From Leguminivora glycinivorella (lineage: Eukaryota; Arthropoda; Insecta; Lepidoptera; Tortricidae), in NCBI RefSeq assembly GCF_023078275.1, contig NC_062971.1, forward strand, positions 4,526,001 to 4,590,000: a stretch of 64,000 bases of DNA, written 5' to 3'. The notes below the pieces were generated by a model. That model saw only the letters and a list, made by a program, of their open reading frames with translations. It was not told where the DNA came from and did not search any database. Below, one piece after another: positions 10,264 to 21,351 of this stretch. Position 1 is the stretch's first letter; every line of letters starts with the position of its first letter. The position numbers and the translations under genes are program-made.

Positions 10264-12135
10264 CTTGTTACTTATGTCAACTTTAAGCTGCTCTGATGTA
10301 GGTACTAATTACCCTGTTTAATTTTTTTCAATTAATAACAATAAATCATTAAAATTCCGTTATAGTCGACGATCTCATATTAAAAAACTTAACAATCTTT
10401 CTCTCTGAACATTTGACTCCATTCAGAAACTTATACCCAATTTAACTTATCTGCGTAAACATAGCTAACTAACTCAAAAAAAAAAGATATAGAAGTAGAA
10501 TCATACCATGCAGCTTTAAAGTTTGGTCACATTGCGTACCTTTACCTACAGTACTACTTTAGGTACAATTTATCATGTGCTTGTTGCTAATGTATTTGCT
10601 TTTGGACAAGTGCAAGTGCCTATTAAAGGATCATTACTATCATTAGGTAACGTTTCAGGATGATTATATCACACTTAATCCATGTTTCACTGTGAAACGC
10701 ATTTATATTAGTTACATTATCGCTATTCGGTCCAATAAAAATCTAAGTAGTTCGTTATGCTTTTCCGAAATAGTTCAAAATTTAGGTTTTGAATTGTAAC
10801 AAGGCATTGCTTAAAAAAAAAAAAAAAATCATTTTAACTCCTCTGTCAATCGCAAATTCCTACGGATTAGGAAATATTGGATGTAGGCGTACTCTGCCCC
10901 ATTCGATTAATATTCTATATCCCTTTGTGCGCATTGTCACACATCTTACATCTACAAAGGTAAAATACAATACAATACACTTTATTGCACACCTCACATT
11001 GTTAATCACTTCACTATACTTTCAGTGAGATACTTGAGTTGACCATTCATTAGAATTTTACATTTATTAAAGGCAACAAGGCACCTACGAGTCCTACGAC
11101 CCAGAATTGTTGTCCAACTTTGCTTTCATAGAATTCGGAAGTGATCAAAATTAATTTCTATTTAACTTGTGACTTGAATGTATTCTTACGTGTTGCGTAC
11201 TAGTACTTTTTTTTTGAACAACACAGCTATAGGATACATAAATACCAACGAAGTATTATAAAAAGAATCGTGTATCTAACAGTGATGCACAACAAATACA
11301 CATCATTTTACTATGATCGTGAACTCCGGCGTCATCAAAAATCCGAGTAACTAAACTTACTTCTCGTTAACTCATAACTGCATCGAAAATATCGAAAGCT
11401 AGGTGGACTAAGTAGTTTAATTGTCCATTAATACATTGACATCTATGTATACGATACATGACAGTATCATCGCTATACTGGGTAAACCCGTATGCTTCTC
11501 AACCTTAGTTTGGTACATACGTTCAAATCCAACTTTTGACCGTAAAATTATTTGTCGTTTTCAAATAATTTTCAGCAAAACACCTTTTCAAGAGAACAAA
11601 TGTTCGCTACAAAATTACTTTTTTCTCATTCTTTACATAGTTACATACAAAGCTCATACTTTGTGATTTCAGTTAATCCTCATCGTTGGAATCTAAAATA
11701 AATCCAGTTTTGATAGCTAAGCTACACAATATTATTATTGTTCACAGAAAACCAAACACTTTTGGCCATCGTACTAATTGTTGTGAACTAATAACTTTCA
11801 ATATCAACTAACTCGACTCGTGTATATATATATAAATACTCCCGGTGTCTGTTATCACCTGACAGTTCTGGTAACTACTAAATTCTTCACTTTATTTATC
11901 ACTCGCATATTCGTACTGAATATCTCTTTTAATCAATGGCGTATAACTTCACTTTGAAAAACGTTCTTATGCATGTGCAAGTCAATAAAAATATCACTTA
12001 AGACGTTTTACTCCCTCGTAATTTCGATATTTAATTATATATACTTTTACGTTCGATTAAATCATCAAATAAAAAATGTAAGGACTCGTCACTTAATTTT
12101 CGTAACATTATAAACGATCTCACAGGATCAAATAA

Positions 12136-13225
12136 GACGTACGCTCACGTCAACAAAATCAGAAAATCAGACGTACACTCACGTCATTTAGTTTTAAATT
12201 TCCTGGACGTTTGCTTACGTCACTTAATTCTTAACGTCCATGACGTACGCTTACGTCACTTGCTTTTCAACATCCATGACGTACGTCACCCGTGTGGTGA
12301 CGAGTTAAGAATTTCACCACCCCCTTGCTTCCCGTGGGTGTCGTAGAAGGCGACTGTGGGATATGGGTTAAATTGTGGCGTAGGCGAGAGGCTGGCAACC
12401 TGTCACTGCAATGTCACAATTTGGATTTCTTTCAACCCCTTATTGCCAAGAGTGGCACTGAAACTTAGTAGTTCATATGCTCTGCCTACCCCTTTATGGG
12501 ATACAAGCGTGATTATATGTATGTATGTATGACGTACGCTCACGTCAACAACAAGTTTAGGACGTACGCTCACGTCACTTGATTCTCAACATCCATGACG
12601 TACGCTCACGTCAACAATAATCAAGTTTAAGACGTCCGCTCACGTCACTTGATTCTCAACATCCATGACGTACGCTCACGTCAACAACAAATTTAGGACG
12701 TACGCTCACGTCACTTGATTCTCAACATCCTTGACGTACGCTCACGTCAACAATAATCAAGTTTAAGACGTCCGCTCACGTCACTTGATTCTCAACATCC
12801 ACGACGTACGCTCACGTCAACAAAAATCAAGTTTAAGACGTACGCTCACGTCACTTGATTCTCAACATCCTTGACGTACGCTCACGTCAACAATAATCTA
12901 GTTTAAGACGTCCGCTCACGTCACTTGATTCTCAACATCCACGACGTACGCTCACGTCAACAAAAATCAAGTTTAAGACGTACGCTCACGTCACTCGATA
13001 TTCAACATCCACGACGTACGCTCACGTCAACAAAAGTCAAGTTTAAGACGTACGCTCACGTCACTTGATATTCAAAATCGACGACGTACGCTCACGTCAA
13101 CAATAATCAAGTTTAAGACGTACGCTCACTTCACATGATATTCAACATCCACGACGTACGCTCACGTCAACAATAATCAAATTTAAGACGCACGCCCATG
13201 TCACTTGATTTTCAACTTCCTTAAC
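12136..13225 (+). repeat. 70-bp minisatellite with CRE-like half sites
   Basis: About 25 cores of GACGTACGCTCACGTCA recur with alternating spacings of about 34 and 36 bp, so the true period is 70 bp (for example 12733, 12803, 12873, 12943, 13013, 13083, 13153). Within a unit the cores are separated by ACTTGATTCTCAACATCC and AACAATAATCAAGTTTAA type linkers. The core places TGACGT-like and ACGTCA half sites six bases apart. Five more-diverged cores (12136-12285) precede a SINE at 12288-12530 and about twenty follow it, so the SINE landed in an existing array. Confidence 0.9.
12288..12530 (+). mobile_element. SINE-like repeat inserted in the minisatellite
   Basis: Runs from CCCGTGTGGTGACGAGTTAA through GTGGGTGTCGTAGAAGGCGA, GGCGTAGGCGAGAGGCTGGC and CCTACCCCTTTATGGGATAC to a (TATG)n tail. 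ATGACGTACG flanks it on both sides (12276-12285 and 12529-12538), compatible with a target duplication, though the host array itself repeats that word. Confidence 0.8.
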
Positions 13226-14490
13226 ATCAATTAATCATTCGTTTATTGCAAACCATGGTACATTTGCAGATGTTACAATACTAAAGAGGTCACATGTTAG
13301 GCAACCACTGCAGCCTGTGTGCGCTCGCGACTTTTAATGAAATCACAACATGAATACTGCAAAAACCCTTTAAGTTTTCAAAATTCACTGAAAAATAATT
13401 TAAATTCTCACTAGAACGTTAACTGGAATAATCATTTAAAACTTTATCTTCTTGCTACACTGTCATCCGAGTTTAAATTTTTCATAATCCAAAATGTGTT
13501 TACATGATCTACAATTCACCAAAAAAAAAATTTGTAATGAATTTTACAACCGGTAATCAACTAAAACCAACAGGGACTGCACATTACAATAAAATTAAAT
13601 CTTAAACACAAAATAATACGACGTACTAGTAAATAACTACTTTATTCACTTTGGAGTTTTAAAACTACCTGCAAGTTCATCACGCACTTAATTTTTAAAT
13701 AGGTACTTACAAATATGGCTTGTAAGTACAATCTCCAGAAAACTTACATCTTGTTATTCACCATAAACTCATTGAATGAAGTACGTTATTGTTAATTAAT
13801 GTCAAAATAAATCTCAATTTTCTATTGTGGGTAAGTGGTACGTTAACACTTCTGAAATGTGAAGGTTCACCATTATCCTACTCTGAATATTATCTACACA
13901 ACAAGGGGTACTCGCAGATACACTTATTTGATTGATCTTTTACGATGTGCTCTCTTCGACCACCTCGACCCAAGTGAACGAGCCGGTCGTGTCTCTCTCC
14001 CGTCTTGCCATCGTCCCCACCACTTATTGAACCTACCGCCGTGTTGCCATTAGTATAATATTATTTTACCAATAACCCGTGTATTTTTAGGGTAACGTAA
14101 TAATGTTGCCACACTTCAAATGTATTTTACTGTTACCATAAGTGTAATTATAAATAAATCATGACATATGCAACGTTTAAATAAAACCACAGCCCTCAAA
14201 AATATCAGACGTTGAAATATTATTTTACAAAACAGTAACCATTTTATTAATATTTTAGTCAAATAAATGAACCATCAATTTTATACAACGTCCATCAATT
14301 ATTTAATTAATTAAATTATAATTTAAGCTTTTTACACTGTACTGTGAAAAGACTATCCAATGAATATTTGTTTTTGTTTCTTGCCGATATTTCGGCATTA
14401 TCATAAACTATTCATAGTATCATCACATTTCCAAATAATAATTCTACACCTCTCGACGGCATCACACGTCATTACGGAAACATAATCCAT
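13226..14490. other. Intergenic stretch, no gene seen
   Basis: AT-rich. A slightly GC-richer, pyrimidine-rich patch at about 13960-14050 has no coding support or recognisable repeat. Confidence 0.5.
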
Positions 14491-14492
14491 AC

Positions 14493-15055
14493 TAATATTA
14501 TAAATGGGAAAGTGTGTGTGTCTGTTTGTTTGTCCGTCTTTTAGCAGACTCAATGAAGCCTATCTCGCGGGAAATAATTCGTGTATAGGCGAATTTTGGC
14601 ATAGTTGTAGGGAATGGTGTTCTAATCCACATACTCAAAGTACTGATGGGTAGGGGAGGAGCTAACGGGTGGAGGGGGGTGTAAAGGTCCCTTTTTTTAG
14701 TTTTTCGCGAATAACTCTTAAATTGTGGCACATAGCAAAAAAAAATGTTCTGAAATACAAGTAATCTTCATAAAATTCTCTACAAAAAAGTCTTATACAC
14801 TTTTTATCTGAGACCAATCGTTCATGAGATATGGAAGGGAAAAGATGGACAATAAAGGAAAAAATGGCAAAACGGAGCGACGAATTGACGTGATTTTTTA
14901 AGTGGAGATCTGGAGATAGTCAATGGGATGGAGAGTGACATAGGCTACTTTTTGTCTCTTTCTAACCCTCCACTTCCCTAAAACGGGGAGTGGAGGTTTG
15001 TATGGAGCATTGCGCAATTTTCGAATTCAAAGCGAGCGAAGCCGCGGGCAAAGTT
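14493..15055 (+). mobile_element. AAATGGGAAAGTGTGTGTGT ... GCGAAGCCGCGGGCAAA repeat, copy B
   Basis: Longer relative of 5793-6028 with the same ends (ATATTATAAATGGGAAAGTG; GCGAGCGAAGCCGCGGGCAA) and shared interior blocks GAGTGACATAGGCTA and TAACCCTCCACTTCCCTAAA. The extra middle segment, including GGGTGGAGGGGGGTGTAAAG, shows copy A is internally deleted. No coding sequence is seen. Confidence 0.75.
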
Positions 15056-15199
15056 AGTATGTTATACACGCAATAAATATACACAAATAAATAAATACAC
15101 GAGGGACGAAATTACCCATTCATCACCGTTAATGGCAAAAAAGCAACATTAGGGGAGCTAATTCTAAATATTGCGATAATCAGTGGTCATTCCCCCTAC

Positions 15200-16350
15200 G
15201 CCCAATATGTTATTTTGTTGTTATTACATTTTTTTGATTTATGAGGGCTGTGAAGTTACGAATATTAGATTTTTCTTATAATTGCCCCCGACTATAGAAT
15301 TCGGGGGCCTATGATTAAATGCATAAATCTCGGTGCGAATTTGATTTAAAGGGGCGGGGATTCATATGGCCTATTGCGAACTGTCAATAAAGAGACAGAA
15401 TTTATATTTCCTGTGATAACAGTCCTGGCGGACAGAGGGTTTACTGACTAACAATCAATATTTAGACTACGGTCACGAATAATTCTGGTTCTCTCTGATT
15501 CACAGAATTTTGCTGCATTATTTACGCAAATATGACATCGTCACTTTCGTTTGCAGTTTAACAGATGACACATTTACATATATACCTATTATTTGAGCTC
15601 GTTTTAGTTAAAAGAGAATATTACCCGTAATTCCCATCGCCCAGCCATAACCGTTTCGCTGCTCCGACCAGCCCGGAAGCTGAGCGGAACCCAGCTTTGT
15701 TCATGACACACTTCTAATAAAAATGCGCACTTTAGTCATTAAACTTTTTGCGCTGCATTTTAACGAGCATTTTAAATTTGTCTCGGCGTTCATTAGCGAA
15801 CTTTATTTTCGCATCGTAAAAGCGGGTCACGAGTACAGTATTAACTTACAAGTGTAATTGAGTTGTCCAAATCTAGTTTATTTCACGCACAGTGGGCTCC
15901 AATAAACAAACAGAAGAAACAAAAGTAAGTCATTCCCTGGATCACCAGGGCATCGGCGACTTTGGGCCAATCAAAAGTTGAGCCCCCCGAGTGGCGATAG
16001 CTGATTTGTGCCCGTTTACCGAACTAACTCCAAGTTACGATTAGTTCTTGTATTGTTTGCTTGGACAACAAACGGCCAATTTGTGTTTGTCTGAGCCATT
16101 AACGGGCCGATGATTCGTTTAAACCTGCCCAATTTAACCTTAATAGTACAAACTGGCAATCAAAATAGAAATCCCTAGATTTCAAAGATAAATTAATTAT
16201 GAGTCACACCAAATTGAATTTAATCAAAACCTATGAATACATTACTGAATAAGACAAACATTTTCCTAGCATGTCTCTCCATAGAGGGCAATAGCAAGTG
16301 ACTGACATTTCGAACTTCGTAGATGCGACGCAGAAAATGGTAATTGGTAA
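15200..16350. other. Low-repeat intergenic region, possible cis-regulatory DNA
   Basis: No repeat family seen elsewhere in the window occurs here. The base composition is more balanced, with several TAAT-containing and GC-mixed stretches (15580-15860 and 15940-16160). This is only suggestive of conserved non-coding sequence; no coding frame is supported. Confidence 0.25.
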
Positions 16351-16357
16351 CGCTATC

Positions 16358-16705
16358 AGGCCCCGAATAGCATTTCTGCGACGCGCAACACCACCGAAAC
16401 GCTGCAGAAATATTGTCTGGCTCAGTCGGTAATGACCCTGCCTGCTGAGCCGCGGTCCTGGGTTCGAATCCCGGTAAGGGCATTTATTTGTGTGATGAGC
16501 ACAGATATTTGTTCCTGAGTCATGGATGTTTTCTATGTATATAAGTATGTATTTATCTATTTAAGTATCTATATCGTCGCTTAACACCCATAGTACAAGC
16601 TTTGCTTAGTTTGGGGCTAAGTTGATCTGTGTAAGGTGTCCCCAATATTTATTTTAAAGAGATATTATCGTGAGCGTTTCGTGGGCGTTTGTGCATTCGG
16701 CTACG
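16358..16705 (+). mobile_element. TAGCCGAATGG-family MITE split by a SINE
   Basis: The left half (CCCCGAATAGCATTTCTGCG, CACCGAAACGCTGCAGAAAT) lies at 16358-16420. The right half (GATATTATCGTGAGCGTTTC, GTGCATTCGGCTACG) lies at 16660-16705. A SINE fills the gap. The middle block GCGCCAATACGCAAGAGCGA normally present between the halves is missing. Confidence 0.7.
16418..16655 (+). mobile_element. tRNA-derived SINE with pol III A and B boxes
   Basis: A box TGGCTCAGTCGG at 16418-16429 and B box GGTTCGAATCC at 16461-16471 sit at normal tRNA-gene distance. The body GGGCATTTATTTGTGTGATG, GCACAGATATTTGTTCCTGA and tail GTTGATCTGTGTAAGGTGTC follow. Related pieces occur at 4325-4362 and 24825-24900. Confidence 0.85.
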
Positions 16706-17416
16706 CACACTGTTCATGCTACAAATAATAGTTATATTAAGTAATGAATTAGTATATAGGTAAGGACTAGGGTGCACCTCGACTGGCGAGTTAACTTCAA
16801 GGAATCAAAATATTTTCCATCTTTTACATTATTTTAATGGGCACATATTATTATGTATATTGTATTTTTAATAATATAAAACTTGTCGCCATTCTAGATT
16901 GCCTCCCTATACCTTACTAATTTTTAGTTAATATTCGGCGTAGGTATCCAACATAATTATGTTCAATTTCCACTCACGGACGATTTTGCCACACACCCAA
17001 ATAATTTGTTAAAAAAAAAAAAAGTAAAACAAACCATTTATATTCATTTTAAACATTGAACTATTCGATTGACCAATTCGACACGCGTGAAAGCATTTAC
17101 TATGACGACTAAATGTGTCGTGAATTTTGGATGGTTACTCAATATTTATAACGGTTTTTGTAAAAAGGACTCCTGTTTTGATTTACGAGCTATTTCAGGC
17201 AGTCTATTTGTATTAGGTTGGTATTTTGATAACTTGGCTATTTACGGGGAAAAGTATAAGCTAAATGTATGTATATTAAGTATCTACTTGCTTACTTAGA
17301 TACTTGGAAAACGCGTTGACATAACATGATGTTAAGGACTCCAAACCAGGAGGCCCTATATCACTTAATTTTTAACCGATAGCGAGTATACAAAAATGTA
17401 CAGTCTCGTTCAGTTC

Positions 17417-17443
17417 AGGCGTCGCAGAAATGCCATTCGGCTA
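17417..17443. mobile_element. TAGCCGAATGG-family MITE end fragment
   Basis: GCGTCGCAGAAATGCCATTC followed by GGCTA equals one terminus of the family. The rest is absent. Confidence 0.6.
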
Positions 17444-17779
17444 GCAGGTCAGGCTTTATCTGTGTCGACTGTCGATATCACTCAAAGTGACTGTATATTG
17501 TGAATTATTATTCAGTTTTCAGTCATTTGACGGGCAGATTTTAAACACTAAGGACCAGTTGCATCAAACACAAGATCATCGTCACGCGGCAGAGGTCTAT
17601 GGAACTTCTCATACAATAAAATTTAGCGAACGTTTTAACAATGACAGACGGTTTGGTGCAAACGACCCTAAACTGAAAAAAAAACCATCCACCGCCATAA
17701 GCACGTCGTGCAAATGACAACTAATATACATTTTATTCCACATTGCGGCTCGCGACAAATTTATTATGTAGTAAAACTC

Positions 17780-18160
17780 AACTACTCTAAGTGAGACATA
17801 TTCGCTTTGGCGCGAAATATCAAACTAGCATAAAAGTAATATGACAATGTGAGAGCATAAAACGACTAGACAGATGTCCCACATTTATTTGATGCTTTGT
17901 AAGTATATAACACTTTCGCACCGATTTACCTCTGTTAGTGAGACAAAACAGACCTCTATAACTGAGATTAGCCTTTTCGATTTTTTAGTCACATTTCCCT
18001 CTATTAGTGAGACAGAGTGTGTATTTTACCTCTGTTACTGAGACTATATTTAAAATGTATATTCACTTAATTGTTTGTTAAGAATTTTATACAAATTTAC
18101 CTCTGTATCTGAGATACAGTCAATCTATGACCTCTGTAACTTGGATTTTATCGAAAATCT
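17780..18160 (+). repeat. Degenerate word array (ACCTCTGTTAGTGAGAC)
   Basis: Variants of ACCTCTGTTAGTGAGAC recur at about 17928, 17951, 17998, 18027, 18099 and 18127, with irregular spacing of about 25-70 bp and AT-rich filler. A half word (AAGTGAGACATAT) lies at 17787. All are in one orientation. It is too irregular for a normal minisatellite. Confidence 0.6.
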
Positions 18161-20535
18161 ATTTCCATATTTTTAATAATTCTTAGCCCATCTGTAAATT
18201 ACGCGATTGATTCTTTGTGTTTAGGTGAGTTTAAGGGTTTTTTTGGTTATTTTAAGTAATTAAAACTAAAATTTCGATTTGTAACATAAAAATTATTATA
18301 AAAAATATAACTTTCATAATATGTATAAAATTTCTATGACACAATGACATTAAAGTCTTATATATTATTTAAAGACAAGGCTTATTTACCTTTTCGTTTA
18401 GCATGCAACTAGTCGCCAAATTTCAATAGAATGGGCCAAGGTATCTCTTTCACAAGTTTGATAGCATAAACTGTTATTTTAAACGACAAAATTGCTACTA
18501 TAAAGACGTTTATACACTTGCAGTCTGTGTTATACGTGACAGCTTCTCTTTCGCACGCTTCAGCTGTTTTTAAGCGTAAGCGCAATGATATTAGGTCTGT
18601 GTTTTTCTCTACGTCAGTCTCACATACAATTTATGTCGACTCTAGTTTAATCAAGGGCTAATACGAAGCAAAAGTTAAACAAAGGGGAAGTAGGGGAGGC
18701 AACGTAAGTGGGGGGATTTCGTCGGTCTTAGGACACAAAAATAGTTAACAGAATTAAGCGGGACGTGAGAGGAATGCGCGGGGCTAATGAAGCGAGCGAG
18801 TGGCGTTAAAAAATAATAACTGAGATGGACGCCCGAAATCTAGGGACTAGGAGAATAAGAGCTAGAAATAAGGTTGGAAACTTATAAGGAACAAAGCGTA
18901 GGTAATGTAGGTAAAATAAAATATAAAAAAAAGTATAACCGAAATGTCTGATAGTGTTTTTTTTTGTAGTAATACCTACCTTTACAAAAAGAGTCTCGTT
19001 TAAGAAAAAATAAGGCCTTGAATAACATCAATTGAATAAATTCCCTTGAAATGAGCTGAACAACCGGTTTCAAAGAAATAATACGTTTGATTTGATTTCA
19101 AACGCAAAGTTATTTCGAATACCGAGTTCGAGTATACGAGTATAATGTATTCTAGTTCTTAGAGGGATCGAAAGATGGGGTCTATTTTGTAGAACATAGG
19201 TATGAGTTGACCGCCCGAAGTGAAGAGAGCTAAGAAAGCAAAACATTGCATTGACCACCAGTTTTCGTTATTAACTTTTCTCTTTGTACTAAAGTCAGTT
19301 TAAAACCACTTCCGCTGCGAAACTTTATTAAAACACTTCAAAAATGTCCAATAATTTGTTACATCGAATGCATAAAATTTTTAAGCGAACTACCAAATCT
19401 GTTTGCAATTTGTGCTTTTTGAAATTCGAACGCAGCAATCACCAGGAAGTGACACGTCAAAGTGACGAGCAATAAAGCGAGCCATTCCGTTCTGAATTTG
19501 AATGTTGCCGCTAAAACGCGGCCCGGGCCAATAAACGCAATAAAAAATCAACAACTTTGTAGTACAGAAATGGCTTTTTATGCCTGAAATGTTCGATAGT
19601 CGATGTAAAAATACAGAATAGATTTGCAGAATGTACTTACGAATGCATGAGGAGGTGCTACGGACAGTAAATGAAAGACAGCCATCCTGAAAACGATTGA
19701 AAACAGACACGGAAAAATTATCGGTCATGCGGTCAATGCGACACGACCACTTTTCTATAACTATTTTATTGTTATTATTTTATTTAGGAGGGGCGGGTAG
19801 GACGTAAGAGAGGTCGAGAAAACCCAGAGGCAGCTACATGGACCAAGTAAAAGAAAAAGTAGGGGCAGTGTCATATCAAAGAATCAAAGAGCTGGCTTAG
19901 GATAGAAGAAGCTAGACGATACTCCACCGACAAGAGATTAACTCTTAAGTTTTTGATGACAAATGTATTTTATGAGTTTTATGACAGAATCGTTTAGTTT
20001 CTAATGACTGTTTTGTCCCATTCCCTAAAGGCTCATCATTGTATAATTGGAAAATACTAAATTGTTTGGTTAACCACCGTCCTTAATGTCCTCAGTCACC
20101 TCTGCAATTTTGACCAGTTGACCTTACCAGAGGCGATCGCTATTTCCAACTAAACTCATAGTATCCACTCAAGAAACTTTTCGGGTAACTCAGATACAAA
20201 CTTTCAGATAGGTGTCTGTATAGGTATTGCAGACAGAAAATCCCGTCTCACTTAGGCGTTTAGCGAAAGTTCCAAGGGTAATTCCTTTTTATGATCGGAG
20301 CAATGAGCAAAGTTCGGACGACGTCGGATACTATTGTTAACTTCGGATATATAAAACAACGGCTTCTGGTTTACAAGGGTTTGCGCTTGTTGAGATAATG
20401 GAATAATAATGACGTTATGCTTGATTACTTTACATGTCTGACAACTTTTCTACTCGCTCCCTCGGGTCCCTCAATTCAAATTGCGACTTTATATAATTTA
20501 TAGTTTATAGACTGCTACCTGCTTTCATAGTAGTT
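18161..20535. other. Intergenic stretch, no gene seen
   Basis: Includes a GC-richer patch at 18660-18860 (GAAGCGAGCGAGTGGCGTTA) and an A/G-rich patch at 19790-19930. Open frames here look like chance. No repeat copies shared with the rest of the window were recognised. Confidence 0.45.
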
Positions 20536-20536
20536 T

Positions 20537-20982
20537 AGGGCCACTTGCACCAGGGCGTTTTTCAAAATAAATCTCAAATATCGAATTTCACCAGATCTAC
20601 AAGTGTTTGGGCTCATACTTCTCAGAATCACGAGCTGATTCGATCCCGACGATAAAAAAATGTGTCCTAAATTTTCCATACAAAATTCGAGTTTCCAATA
20701 CGTCCCGCTCGTATTAAGTTCATACTAAAATCGTGAATCGTATAGGGAAAAAAATGAGGACACATTTTTTTATCGTCGGGATCGAATCAGCTCGTGATTC
20801 AGAGAAGAATGAGCCCAAACACGTCCTGATCTGGTAAAATTCGATATTCAAGATTTATTTTGAAAAACGCCCACCAACGAAAATGCAGGATTAACCCTCT
20901 GGTTAACCTGCCATCTTGTACGGAATTAGACAGATGACAGCCCACTAACCCTGAGTTAAGTGGTTGGAGCAAGTGGGCCTTA
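20537..20982. mobile_element. GGCCCACTTGCACCA MITE hosting a nested palindrome
   Basis: Left end GGGCCACTTGCACCA at about 20539 and inverted right end GGAGCAAGTGGGCCTTAT at about 20967 form TIRs. The interior includes CAGGATTAACCCTCTGGTTA and CACTAACCCTGAGTTAAGTG. A partial relative is at 48652-48740. The foldback at 20553-20872 sits close to the left end. Confidence 0.7.
20553..20872. mobile_element. 320-bp near-perfect palindromic MITE with ACCA target duplication
   Basis: Begins GGGCGTTTTTCAAAATAAAT and ends with its inverse. The inner blocks GAATCACGAGCTGATTCGAT and CCCGACGATAAAAAAATGTG are matched by inverse copies, so most of the 320 bp folds into one hairpin with a loop near 20710. 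ACCA flanks both sides (20549-20552, 20873-20876). Removing the element and one ACCA restores TTGCACCAACG, as in the related host repeat at 48652. Confidence 0.9.
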
Positions 20983-21187
20983 TAGAGCAACCGTCACAAA
21001 CATGCCCTACCTGAACACTGTCGCAAAACCAACTGCCCAAGAAGAGGTAAACAGGCGACAGATCGTGATGTTCTAGTGTAATGTTTTGACATCGCCACTT
21101 CACATTAAACCAATGATGATGATGATGAATCGATGATACTTCCGGTCGATTTCGACCACGGCCACCACTTTGAATTCCAAGGTACCT

Positions 21188-21351
21188 GTGCGTAGCCGAA
21201 TGCACAAACGCTCACGAAACGCTCACGATAATATCTCTCGTAGCTATCTATCTCTATCGCTCTTGCGTATTGGCGCGACAGAGCCAGACTACATTTCTGC
21301 GGCGTTTCGGTGGCGTTTCACGTCGCAGAAATGCCATTCGGCTACGGGGCC
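21188..21351 (-). mobile_element. TAGCCGAATGG-family MITE, most complete copy
   Basis: Inverted relative to 1247-1382. Ends TAGCCGAATGCACAAACGCT and GCCATTCGGCTACGGGGCC are both present, with interior GCTATCTATCTCTATCGCTC and GGCGCGACAGAGCCAGACTA. Confidence 0.8.

Larger units (their letters stand above)
7230..12135. other. AT-rich intergenic stretch, no gene seen
   Basis: Long A/T homopolymers and short chance open frames only. No frame shows protein-like composition or splice logic. It contains a tRNA-like SINE remnant near 9150-9190 and one repeat-end fragment at 10213-10263. LINE-tail-like ATACACTTTATTGCAC lies near 10975-10990. Confidence 0.6.

Noticed and set aside
12136..13225. CRISPR array
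   Set aside because: Both cores and linkers are repeated and there are no unique spacers; the setting is a eukaryotic genome.
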